From Mactromeris polynyma (Eukaryota; Mollusca; Bivalvia; Venerida; Mactridae): a stretch of 64,000 nucleotides of DNA. The position numbers were made by a program, and so were the translations under genes. The notes beneath the pieces were generated by a model. That model had not been told where the DNA came from. It made no database searches and worked only from the letters and a program-made list of their open reading frames with translations. Shown here one piece after another: positions 12,701 to 21,909 of the stretch. The stretch spans positions 496,001 to 560,000 of the forward strand of contig JASFXZ010000076.1 in assembly GCA_032209605.1 (NCBI GenBank), in the 5' to 3' direction. Each line of letters starts with the position of its first letter. Position 1 is the first letter of the stretch.

Positions 12701-15194
12701 ACCCAATCTACATGAAACTTGGTTAGAATGTATGTCTTGATAAATTATAGGTCAAGCTTGAAATAGGGTCAAGTGGACATATGACATCTAATTGTCATGA
12801 AAATCTTTCAGAATGTTTGTCTTGATAAACCCTAGGTTTGAAAGTGACTAAATATGGAATTTTGACGATGAAAAAAGTCAAGGGATTTAACTTGGATGTG
12901 TGTCCTGGAAAAATGTATCATTCTCTTTCTCTTACAATAAAGTATTTGAAAGAACAGGATGAAACAGGTAATACAGGAACACTAGTTAAGTCCTCTGACT
13001 GCTGTACATACTGTAGATTTACAGCATAAAAATCTCAAACAAAATGGAACAAATACACGGAAGTTAGATCATGTCACATCGTTGAATACGATAATAAAAG
13101 TTTTTTGGGGTGCACTACCTGTCCCCTATTTCTTTACTTAAGTTGCTTAAGACATTGTTTGTTCACCTTTCCAGGACAGACCCGATTTTGGTGAAATACT
13201 CCCAATTTTAGATGAATGCAAACAATCTCAAGCAGTAGCGTTGCTAAGCAATTCTCAAGATTTCCAATTTGTTCCACTGTCTGCAAGTCTTCCTGCTGTG
13301 ATACGCGATCATGAAACAGATTCCGAGGGTAGGGCCACACCCCCACTTGCTGGAAATGTTAGCGCCCTCAAAAGTAGATGGGAAATGGAAGCTTCCAGAA
13401 ATTGGTATGTTAATGCTATGTTTTATTTATACATTTCTCCTGCATTTTCTTCAGCTGTATATTTTAAAGAAAAGTTAACAACATTTTCTGCCTACTTTTA
13501 AATGAGAATTTTGTAAAAAGGTATACATGTATTATAATATATCTTTCAAGATCAGATTTACATGTGTTGTGGAGTTTTTTATGTCATCTGAAACATTAAT
13601 TGTTTGTGATGGAATTAACCTCCTGAACTGGCAAATCGGTTGGAGGAATTTTACAGGACGTACATAGTCCTGTCATAGCTTTGATGTTAACTATAAATGT
13701 AGTATTTATTTTTGTTTTTGTTGTAGGGAACATGAACATTCTAATTTACTGTATCAACAGTTGGCTATGTTGATATTTTTTATCATTACTCATTTTGTTA
13801 CATGTAAAAAAGTAGCACAGGGATTTCATTTAGTGTTTTCCCGCTCATTTGCATATTATATGCACACTGTGCCATTTGATTTTGTATGGCATTGTAGAAA
13901 CATGCACAGGTATGTGATAAATAAGTTACTGCACTCTAGTTATAAATAATATGATATACAACTGATATTCATCAATGCTGTGTAAATACTACAAATAAAT
14001 ACTAGTCGAAAGTTCTGTCCCACCATTTTGTAACTTGAATCAATTCGGCAAATTATGACGAAGCATCATTAAATATTTAACATGTTTTTGACAGACCAGC
14101 AGCTATTTGTTTTGCCAGTTCAAGTCCATTGTAGTTGCTAAAGCTGTTGCTCACATCAGATAAAATTGTTAAAAAATATCCAGAAACTATTTAGAAACCA
14201 AGTAAAATAGTACCAGTGGGTTGACCAGTATACCGGTATATGTATATTTACATGTCACATATTGCGGACTGTTCCTTGTTTGTTTACAGTATGGAAGATA
14301 TGAGACCCAGACTACCATTCCCACAGATTGATAAAAATGGTATGATATTTATTATTATTGTTTCATTCATAGTTTAAATAAATACGTAATTATTTGTTAA
14401 TGATTGTACATGTACTTGATTTATCAATGGGTCAGTCGGTTAGTCGATAGATTGATCTTTCGATTGATTGTCATCACTTCTGCTCATAACTGACTTTCAA
14501 ATTAGATGAAACAGAGCAGTGATGCTGACTATGCTACGTAGTTGGGATCGCTATTTCAAATGAATTTCATGCAGTTATTTCCCCTTAATTGTTTCAATTA
14601 TGAACCTCGACATTACTTCATGTCGTAAACCAGTGGTAGAATTTTATGAAACTTAGCAACTATGATAGGTGTTATGTGTTTGATGTGCATATTGTCCCAA
14701 TGTTGACCTCAATAAAATCAGACCAATGTATCAGCTAAATAATTTGTTTATGAAGTTTTTGCCCCATATCTGTGAGTAATTTTAAAATGAAACCTCGTAG
14801 CTTATAAATGTACTTTACTGCTAGATTGATGTAAGGGAACATCAGTAGCCAATTGTATAAAATAGGCTAACTTTAACCTAAGGTAACCTGTAATTTCGAT
14901 CAATTTGATTGGCTCATTGCTTTGCCAAACCACATTTTAACCAATCAAAACGAGTTTTGGTTATCTTTTAACCAAACCAAATGGTTATCCAGTTTTATAC
15001 AATTGGCTGCAGGTGAATATACATATAGTAGCATTGTGTTCCAGTATAGTACAGTAATTTTCTTGATTGTGAAGACATGTATAACAATATATGTGTGTTC
15101 TTATTCAGGTTATGTATCCGATCCATTGAGTACATTAAGAATGTCCATACCACTAGAAGAAAGACACGATTCTAATACACGTGCTGGTTCCTGA
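737..15194 (+). CDS. TNNI3K: TNNI3K-like ankyrin-repeat protein kinase, 5' partial, 19 exons seen
   Basis: Exons by splice site and frame: 737-847, 1426-1524, 2062-2206, 3056-3194, 3874-3978, 4882-4976, 5267-5422, 6338-6481, 6890-7040, 7906-8032, 8627-8694, 9573-9730, 10551-10600, 11482-11614, 12436-12545, 13175-13404, 13727 to an uncertain end, 14290-14339, 15109-15194 (TGA 15192). The first eight encode ankyrin repeats ([33 protein letters not shown]). The kinase domain starts in the 6890 exon: glycine loop [12 protein letters not shown], beta-3 lysine in VAVKR, HRDLN catalytic loop, DFG split at the 9730 donor, WMAPE. Order and wording match TNNI3K, a tyrosine-kinase-like-group kinase of cytoplasm and nucleus, including the GYVSDP motif near the C-terminus. 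The N-terminus lies left of the window. Exon 17 is ambiguous: the strong donor at 13910 gives an oddly hydrophobic insert, while weaker donors at 13751 or 13769 also keep frame and fit family spacing better. The donor at 7041 (GTTACA) is weak. Confidence 0.95.
1071..1231. mobile_element. MITE of the CAGTAAAACC family, copy in a TNNI3K intron
   Basis: Begins CAGTAAAATCTCAC and ends GAGGTTTTACTG, with internal inverted pairs (AAGACCACCTCAATAATAAG against CGGTGGTCTTATTATCG). The same family recurs at about 1950-2038, 58136-58285, 58536-58660, 59089-59354 and 63237-63378. TIRs starting CAG next to TA suggest a Tc1/mariner-type non-autonomous element; that class is inference. Confidence 0.75.
1950..2038. 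mobile_element. Partial CAGTAAAACC-family MITE abutting TNNI3K exon 3
   Basis: Only the right part is clear: GGTGGTCTAATTATTGAGG then TTTTACTG, ending at 2038. That is 23 bp upstream of the exon starting at 2062, so the element supplies part of the acceptor region. Confidence 0.6.
2197..2330 (+). repeat. Duplicated 24-bp segment carrying a splice donor
   Basis: The 24 bp at 2197-2220, which span the exon 3 donor at 2207, recur identically at 2307-2330, so an identical donor lies at 2317. Using the second donor would read through an in-frame stop at 2299-2301. Confidence 0.8.
2681..2797 (+). repeat. 42-bp tandem repeat, about 3 copies
   Basis: Units starting TTTAGCAACCCAGAGAGC begin at 2681, 2723 and 2765 with one or two differences. 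They lie in a TNNI3K intron. The period is a multiple of 3, which opens a spurious ORF. Confidence 0.85.
2861..2997. mobile_element. Palindromic repeat family, copy 1 (others near 10350-10430 and 11250-11405)
   Basis: The left half (CTAGAGTTCACTCCCTTTATC, CCCTTCTAT) and right half (ATAGAAGGGATAAAG, GGATAAAGGGAGATAAC) are inverted around an AT-rich centre. Related sequence occurs twice more in TNNI3K introns. Probably a foldback MITE. Confidence 0.6.
5505..5665. mobile_element. MITE of the AGTCGGACCTTG family, copy 1
   Basis: Bounded by AGTCGGACCTTGTTCA and GACGAGGTCCAACT, which are roughly inverted. The reverse complement matches 33160-33291 in an ATP13A1 intron nearly throughout (ATCCAAAATAAATA, GTATCTTCTTA, CATGTATTATT). 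Confidence 0.7.
7095..7552. mobile_element. hAT-like MITE in a TNNI3K intron
   Basis: The termini TAGGGATGTCAATGAAT and ATTCGTTGACAACCCTA are inverted (15 of 17 match). Inner ATTCGAATATTCGG stretches are also inverted. Flanking 8-bp direct repeats GTAATAAT (7087-7094) and GTAACAAT (7553-7560) differ at one base. An 8-bp TSD with this terminus style fits a hAT non-autonomous element. No ORF. Confidence 0.8.
9120..9212 (+). mobile_element. SINE 3' fragment
   Basis: ATATATGACTAAGTATTGAAAAATGG followed by CATAAAACCTGATGAAA matches the tail of the tRNA-headed SINE at 32337-32605. The head is missing. A separate retroposon-like tail (AATAAAATTTCTG then TTCTG repeats) lies at 9494-9520. Confidence 0.55.
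11250..11405. mobile_element. Palindromic repeat family, copy 3
   Basis: Inverted halves (CTCTCCATTTATCTCTTCC and GGATAAAGGGAGATAAC) flank a TATATA-rich centre. A truncated relative (AAAGGGATAGAACTC...AGAAGGGATAATTGG) lies at about 10350-10430. Confidence 0.55.
14847..15008. mobile_element. Short MITE with about 20-bp TIRs
   Basis: AGCCAATTGTATAAAATAGG at the left and CCAGTTTTATACAATTGGCT at the right are inverted. The interior also has inverted AACC/GGTT tracts. It lies in the last TNNI3K intron, ending about 100 bp before the terminal exon. Confidence 0.7.
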
Positions 15195-16049
15195 TGATGT
15201 TTTTTGGTGTGATAGCGCAATATTGGATCTTACAAAAAAAAAAATATTTTATTCTGAATCTAATATTTTTCGGAAAATGTCCATATATCAAAAGCCTAAA
15301 CCAACAAAATGCTTTTATTTTCTTTAATGTAAAATTGGAACATAGATACACCTCATTGATACTATCTTCGGAAAACTTACATTTTATGTTGTTTTCTAAT
15401 GATTGTTTATTGTACATGATGGGTTTTTGTTGAAAATGTATTACATCTGTGTAATTACACGTTTATAATATAGTATTTCTTTGAACAATTTTACATATTA
15501 GGAATGTGTACAATGTAAGTAGACTTGCTTTTACTGATCTGATATCAATATTGATATTAACCCTTGAGATTATATGAACCGAATGTCTGTGATTTTTTTA
15601 TAGTTTCTGAAATGTTGCTTTCTGTTTCTGAAATATGTGCCAAAATTGTTGAAATGTACGAAGATAGTTGTTAATATCGGTATTATGCTACAATGTGAAC
15701 TGAGTTCTTTCACAATCAATCAAACGTGTTGTGACACCCTTCTCATTTTGTTGGTTGTTTTATTTTTATCATGTCTTTTTTTAACGTGTTTCAGTTCTGT
15801 ATTATACCTGCTAGTGTTTTTATACTGCAGAATTTTATACAAATGTTGCTTAAGGGTAGTTATATTTTCTGGTATATTATGGTCTACACATTATTCTGAG
15901 ATATAACATACACTGCTGTAAGATACATCGATCACATACTATTGTTTGAATTTCAGAATTGTGTGCATAATTTAAAAGTATTTTTCTATGCCATGTTCTC
16001 CAAATCGGTATATTTTGGAAGATCTTATTCTATTATCTTATATTTCATA

Positions 16050-16430
16050 CAAGAAACTTTAAAGATGTATCTGGCTCATCTGAACATAAAATGGTTGAAT
16101 TGACTTCATCAAGTATTGCTGTTACATTGGCTAAAATATATCTTATAAGAACCATGGCAATGTATAATCGATTGAAAATATATTTTTTTACCATATTACT
16201 AACAAACAAAACTTGTAAAATAGCCTGAATGTTAAAAAACTGGAAGTTTTTTAAATTTTATGATGTAAAAACATCTTTCTTCAACAAATACAGATTAATA
16301 CATTATGAGTTCATTCTTTGTTAATGCATTTTTAATTGATGTTTTAACTACAGGAAATATATTTTTCATGTTTGTTAAGGTAAACAAATGAACAAAAAAA
16401 TGTGCATAATGTAACTTTGAATTAAAGAGA
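16050..16430 (+). repeat. Dispersed repeat shared with 63395-63760
   Basis: Blocks such as ATCTGGCTCATCTGAACATA, TTGGCTAAAATAT and ATTGATGTTTTAAC recur in the same order at 63395-63760. Divergence is high and class unknown. Part of it lies in the presumed TNNI3K 3'UTR. Confidence 0.5.
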
Positions 16431-16570
16431 AAGTTAAAATATGCCTCATTTTTTACAAAAAATAGGAAATGAGTATGCTTAGTTTCATCATTCAGGAAAA
16501 ATTCAAGTTTTATTTGTGTTTGGTATGTGCTGATAGTATCATGTGACTAGGAAAGGGAGCTGGATAAAAC

Positions 16571-16670
16571 CCCTTCCATGATTTTTACTGGTAGGACAAA
16601 TTTATTTTTTTAGCAGGTTTATTTTTCAATCCCATTAGGATTTGTCTTCTCTGTAAAAATCATGGAAGGG
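16571..16670. repeat. Perfect 18-bp inverted repeat in the TNNI3K 3'UTR
   Basis: CCCTTCCATGATTTTTAC (16571-16588) pairs exactly with GTAAAAATCATGGAAGGG (16653-16670), with partial pairing continuing inward. In RNA it would form a long hairpin. It could be a MITE remnant. Confidence 0.8.
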
Positions 16671-17060
16671 AATTTTCCTATCTGAAATAATAACAGGAGA
16701 GGTTATGTCCACCTTAGCCAAATTTGACGGGAATGGTTTTATCCTGCGATCTATCATGCATGCGCCTTATGAATAAGAGTGACACTGTTGTACGACAACA
16801 ACAGAATTTGTGAAATTATCTTGAAGTTGCTTTGTTCTGTTCACAAAGTGTGAAGGATGTGTTCCAATCGGGCATTAAAACAATGTTTTATATCCTCATA
16901 TACATTGTGTTTCCATGACTTCCTTGGTTTATTCATGTATATGATCTGCTGTATCTGTGTGTATTTATAGCCACAACTGTTGTGCAATCAATGAAAATAT
17001 TTTGTAAAATCCAAGTTTTTAGAGGATTATTAAAATGAAATAAACAAAAAAGGTCTCTGT

Positions 17061-18097
17061 TACTTTGTTTATTTTTCCTCTTATGTAGTTGTTCATTTCT
17101 GTAGTGAAAACTCGTAGGTTGTCAAATTATCATTGGCTATAAAAAACTCCAATCTCCCACTTAATTTTGTCAAAATTGTCATAAATTACCAATATTATTA
17201 TTGGACTGCATAAATTTATAAATTAATTACTTATTTATCAAAAGAAGGTCACCAACCTTTGAGAACCAGTCTTGAAATACGTGTACATAGTCATGTCTTG
17301 AACTCCAGTTGAAACAATTTTATGCACTGTTCATTGAGCAATCACTATGGACTACTATATGAACAATTTCAGTTGACTAGCATGTCTTGTTAGGTCAGTC
17401 TGGCTAACTTTTTGAAGGTTTTGAATTCATACCTCTGATGAGGTATTTGCCATGACATCTACACTATGGCAATAAGGAGATGTAGTGGTGGACTACAATG
17501 AAAGGTGATTAGGATATCATAAGCTTGTGCCTATAGATTGACCAACTTAATTGCTGTAATTAGTACAAGATGAAATTTACCTACTGCATTTGTGTTTACG
17601 AAGTGATTGTAATAATTATGTTTGTTGGGTTGGTATATTTGGGTAGAATAAATGTCTTATGCACATGCCTTCTTGGCTAAATATGCAGATTTTGTGTGGA
17701 TTATACATGTACCTGACTTTCTTATCTAACGGCTCGAGAGTTTCAAATTCAAGTAATCGTTTAGTCAATTTGAATTTGATGTGTAATAAGTGTGTCAATG
17801 TAGAAGAAATTTAGTTTCGTGTTCAGTAGACTTAAGGCCCATGAGAATATACAATACACACACACGGCATACAGATGGTTACAACAGGTGACTGTGGGTC
17901 TACTTCAATACGAAATGACGACACAATAAATAAATACAAACAATAATGTTGCTAATTATCATTCTAATTAATATTATATACATGCGTAAGACGTAACAGG
18001 TGACTACAGGTCGAATAAAAACAACACAGAAATAATAAAAACACGATATGATGATACAATGAACGTTGTAGATAGTATGTTGTATAACATTGAGTTA
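17061..18097. other. Intergenic, nothing recognised
   Basis: AT-rich sequence downstream of TNNI3K. No ORF, RNA gene or strong repeat structure was recognised. Confidence 0.4.
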
Positions 18098-18312
18098 TAT
18101 ACGGTAACCAGTTGACCTAACCAGTTTTCCTGTAATTAATTATCAACCAGTACTATCTTGCTCTTCCGCAAGCAACTGACAACTTCTCCACATGTGGAGG
18201 ACATTACCGTAGCCAATGTCGCGGAAGAACATAACACGATCAACCCGAGAGTCGATCCAGATCTACCGGGAGACAGTCTAGCGCTCTACCAACGGAGCTA
18301 GTCGGGCGGGCT
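18098..18312 (-). mobile_element. tRNA-headed SINE, minus orientation
   Basis: Read on the minus strand it starts with a tRNA-like head (AGCTCCGTTGGTAGAGCGCT, A-box-like) and a B-box-like segment. A body with CACATGTGGAGAAG follows, then the tail AACTGGTTAGGTCAACTGG. It is the family of 32337-32605 and 53166-53402. Confidence 0.75.
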
Positions 18313-18933
18313 GTACGGAAATAAGCTAAACAATGGTACCATACATCACAGAATTCCTGAACACTTTCTTTTGCGTTTGAGTATATGTACAGTACCTGAT
18401 TAATAGAAACATTTTTAGAACGAGGGCCAAGATTTGAAACAATAAGGAACTAATTCAGAGGTACAGAATGGAGAGGGACGACTTATTGCTTCTGCATGAC
18501 CTATTGCAAGAATCTCGGACACATCGGACCAATCGCAACTCAAGTGCAAGTGTCGTGCAAAGAAAAAATAATTGGCTTGAGGTACTTTGTTAATGACAAT
18601 ATTAAGCTTACAGAGAGTTGCATGGAATTTCTCAGCCAGTGGTTTAAAGGATAATAAATGAGATGACTATATTGCTCCATCAAAACCAAATTTTGTATCC
18701 CAATTTATGAAAATTGATTGACGATATTCCTCAAATCAAGACCGAACAATCCTCCAATTGGGCAGATATTTTCGAGTGCAGCATTTTGGGGTCTATGTAA
18801 GGGGACTGCAAACAAACTCTTTTTTAGTTTTGACCTTAGCGACCTAAGTTAAGAAACGTCATAACGTGTCCCACAAAAGAATAACGTGCTTAATTATTCG
18901 ACATTCGTCTGCACATTTATGATTCATTGTGTT

Positions 18934-19112
18934 GTACATAATTTACGCACGTGGACAAACTTGAAGACTGTCACCTGTGCAATATAAACTGTGGAATACA
19001 TATAAAAGGACGAAGGACAATACACCAATCAAGCGCTTATATTGTATTTAAGTTATGCACGTCAACCAGCTTGAACACTGTCACCTGTACAACAAAAATT
19101 GTGAAAATACAC
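18934..19112 (+). repeat. Imperfect direct duplication of about 70 bp
   Basis: ACTTGAAGACTGTCACCTGT with flanks (18934-19001) recurs diverged at about 19043-19112 as GCTTGAACACTGTCACCTGT. It sits immediately left of the foldback element. Confidence 0.6.
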
Positions 19113-19116
19113 AAAT

Positions 19117-20292
19117 GTACGGTGGCACAGAGGTGACATCCGCAACACTTTATTTATATTTGAGGCCACAACTTATTAACTTGTGGCCACAACTTACTAA
19201 GTTGAGGCCACAACTTATAAAGTTGAGGCCACAACTTATTAACTTGTGGCCACAACTTATTAACTTGTGGCCACAACTTACTAACTTGTGGCCACGACTT
19301 AATAACTTGTGGCCACGACTTAGTTTAGCCAATCAAAACGGCCGTTTCATCTTTGCCGCTTTTTGGTAACAACACAGTCACCTACCTGAACCCGTTGTCC
19401 TCTAGTATTCTACACTACAGATCAGCCATACACTGTATAGATAGACAGACGGAGGGTCCGGGCCGTCACCTACATGAACCCGTTGTCCTCTAGTATTCTA
19501 TACTGTATATACAGACAGACGGAGAGTCCGTGTCGTCACCTACCTGAACCCGTTGTCCTCTAGTATTCTATACTGTATATACAGACAGACGGAGAGTCCG
19601 TGTCGTCACCTACCTGAACCCGTTGTCCTCTAGTATTCTAAACTGTATATACAGACAGACGGAGAGTCCGTGTCGTCACCTACCTGAACCCGTTGTCCTC
19701 TAGTATTCTATACTGTATATACAGACAGACGGAGAGTCCGTGTCGTCACCTACCTGAACCCGTTGTCCTCTAGTATTCTATACTGTATATATAGACAGAC
19801 GGAGGGTCCGTGTCGTCACCTACCTGAACCCGTTGTCCTCTAGTATTCTATACTGTATATATAGACAGACGGAGGGTCCGTGTCGTCACCTACCTCTACC
19901 CGTTGTCCTCTAGTATTATATACTGTATATATATAGACAGACGGAGGGTCCGTGTCGTCACCTACCTGAACCCGTTGTCCTCTAGTATTCTACACTACAT
20001 ATCAGCCATACACTGTATAGATTGGCTAAACTAAATCGTGGCCACAAGTTATTAAGTCGTGGCCACAAGTTAGTAAGTTGTGGCCACAAGTTAGTAAGTT
20101 GTGGCCACAAGTTAATAAGTTGTGGCCTCAACTTTATAAGTTGTGGCCTCAATTTAGTAAGTTGTGGCCACAAGTTAATAAGTTGTGGCCACAAGTTAAT
20201 AAGTTGTGGCCTCAACTTAATAAGTTGTGGCCACAATATAAATAAAGTGTTGCGGATGTCACCTGTGTGCCACCGTATGTGTGCCACCGTAC
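19117..20292. mobile_element. 1.18-kb foldback element with 21-bp subrepeat arms and a 70-bp tandem core
   Basis: Termini GTACGGTGGCAC and GTGCCACCGTAC are inverted and flanked by AAAT on both sides (19113-19116, 20293-20296), a candidate 4-bp TSD. Each arm of about 200 bp is built of 21-bp units centred on the palindrome GTGGCCAC (about 8 left, about 10 right). Between them lie eight to nine 70-bp direct repeats (19375-20010) starting GTCACCTACCTGAACCC. The right end also carries a duplicated TGTGTGCCACCGTA. There is no transposase, so it is non-autonomous; the superfamily is unknown. Confidence 0.85.
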
Positions 20293-20814
20293 AAATGCAT
20301 TATTGTCTATCGAGTACAATGAATTATTCTATTGCAAATTTTCTACACAGAATATCACTCGTGCACAAACTCGTGTAATTTAATTATGAATGTAATATAT
20401 AGCCTATATATATAGTTAGGCAAACATAGCTATTAGCCTAGTTTAGATAAAAATTGCAGAAATTTGAATTTTGTTTACAAAATTGTAAAACGTTGCAAAT
20501 TATCCTTGATTTTATGTAGATTAACTGATAACACGGACCTATATACGTCCGTACTGATAATTATTATGAAAATGTATTGTATCGACCTATTCCATGCCTA
20601 CAATGCAGTTTGATCGTCTTTAATTTTGTCACGCGTTTGACTTGAGGCGATTATCTGTACTAAGCATATACATGTATGTGTGAAATCAAAGAACTGTACA
20701 ATCTATGTCATGTTATTTTTTCAAATCAGATTTAGTCATTGCGATGGTCAAGATTTTCAAATAAATAAATATCCAGTTAGTAATAGCTGGGACCAATATA
20801 TTGGTGACATTGGT

Positions 20815-21116
20815 CTGAGGTGCGTTTTTTAGAGGTAGGGGAAATAAGCAAGAAAAGCTAGCCAATGTAGAAAAGGTAGCCGTCTGAAAAGCGCTTGAAC
20901 GATTCGCTAGCTACAAAATGGCGCGCGCCAGACCACACGACACTGTTCCGCATGGACGCCATTTTGTTTAGTAAAACTAGCACTGTCAAAACACGCTACC
21001 TATCTAAAGATAGGTGCTACTTTCCCTACGTTTAAGAAACGGCAGCGCTATACTTTCCCTACCTGCTAGCGCTAGGTAGAATTCTACTGTTCCTACCTCT
21101 AAAAAACGCACCTCAG
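20815..21116. mobile_element. 302-bp MITE with exact 25-bp TIRs
   Basis: CTGAGGTGCGTTTTTTAGAG (start of the left TIR, 20815-20839) is exactly inverted at 21092-21116. The interior contains an inverted CAAAATGGCG/CGCCATTTTG pair. No convincing TSD. It lies 770 bp upstream of the ATP13A1 start codon. Confidence 0.85.
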
Positions 21117-21304
21117 GTAATAGGTAAACAAATTCAGGTAGATACGTAGTCAAAGTACTGGAAGTTTATTATTTTACTACTTGTTTATAAATAGCCCATA
21201 CGTTGTTCACATAGCCTCATCAGTTGAATATATGTACTCATATCCGTATGCTCAAGGTATGCTTGATAGATTTGTGAAATTGAAACGCCTATATCCTTGT
21301 ATTT

Positions 21305-21592
21305 GCGTTTATTTATCGTCGCCACCGGTTTCCCATATGGGCGACGCCTCCAGAAGAATGTTAGTCATATTATTTTTTTGGAGGATAATGCATGATACAG
21401 AAGATGCCCCAGTTCCAGAAGCACCCCTGGTTCTTTTACGTGCTCGATGTACATAAAGCATCATACACGGGACCTCGGTTTTTAGAGTCTCATCCGAAAG
21501 ACTGTTAGTACGGTCAGTGATGGAGCGGGGAATCGAACCAGCGATTCCTGGATTACAAGTCCAGCGTTTTACCACTGGACCATGGATCCGCT
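21305..21592 (-). mobile_element. tRNA-headed SINE (second family), minus orientation
   Basis: On the minus strand a tRNA-like head (TGGTCCAGTGGTAAAACGCT, anticodon-loop-like CTTGTAA, B-box GGTTCGATTCC) is followed by TCGGATGAGACTCTAAAAAC and CGAGGTCCCGTGT. This central segment resembles the conserved domains shared by many invertebrate SINEs (recalled, not searched). It is not a functional tRNA because the head runs straight into the body. Confidence 0.7.
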
Positions 21593-21870
21593 ACTATACT
21601 ACGCCTATATTAATACGCCATTAATTAATAAACAATGTTAACCAATCTGCGTCAAGGTTACAAATATTTTTCGGTGGTTAAATGTAAGATTTGATTGGTT
21701 CACAAACCACTGATATGCAAATTGCAAAACCATGTTAGTACGGCTGCGACGAAAAAATACCCTTCGACAGTCGGTGCGAGGGGTTATGAAATGATACAAA
21801 GTTAATTATCTTTCTTGTATTTTTTCATCTTTCGGTCAGTTATTTCCGTAATAAGCGTCTAGTTACATAG

Positions 21871-21909
21871 ATGGAAACTTGGCAAGATGGCGTCCGCCGC
21901 ATTGAATGA
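21871..21909 (+). promoter_or_regulatory. Possible 12-codon uORF overlapping the ATP13A1 start
   Basis: An ATG at 21871 opens a short frame ending TGA at 21907-21909, overlapping the main ATG (21887) in another frame. It would matter only if transcription starts upstream of 21871, which is unknown. Confidence 0.3.

Larger units (their letters stand above)
15195..17060 (+). other. Presumed 3'UTR of TNNI3K
   Basis: AT-rich sequence follows the stop with no further ORF of merit. An AATAAA at 17039-17044 is followed by a T-rich GT-containing stretch, a plausible poly(A) site. The stretch includes a perfect 18-bp hairpin (16571-16670) and a dispersed repeat also found near 63.4 kb. The UTR end is inferred. 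Confidence 0.5.

Noticed and set aside
15172..15906. ORFs in the TNNI3K 3'UTR
   Set aside because: Low-complexity F/L/Y-rich translations of AT-rich UTR; no start context or homology seen.
19055..20378. ORFs of about 60-118 aa reading PQLINLW or GHKLISC repeats on both strands
   Set aside because: They are the 21-bp subrepeat arms of the foldback element, open in several frames because 21 is a multiple of 3.
21181..21575. 91-aa (+) and 88-aa (-) ORFs
   Set aside because: They overlap the SINE body; no domain.
21520..21592. tRNA gene on the minus strand
   Set aside because: The acceptor stem does not pair properly and the sequence continues into a SINE body, so it is a SINE head.
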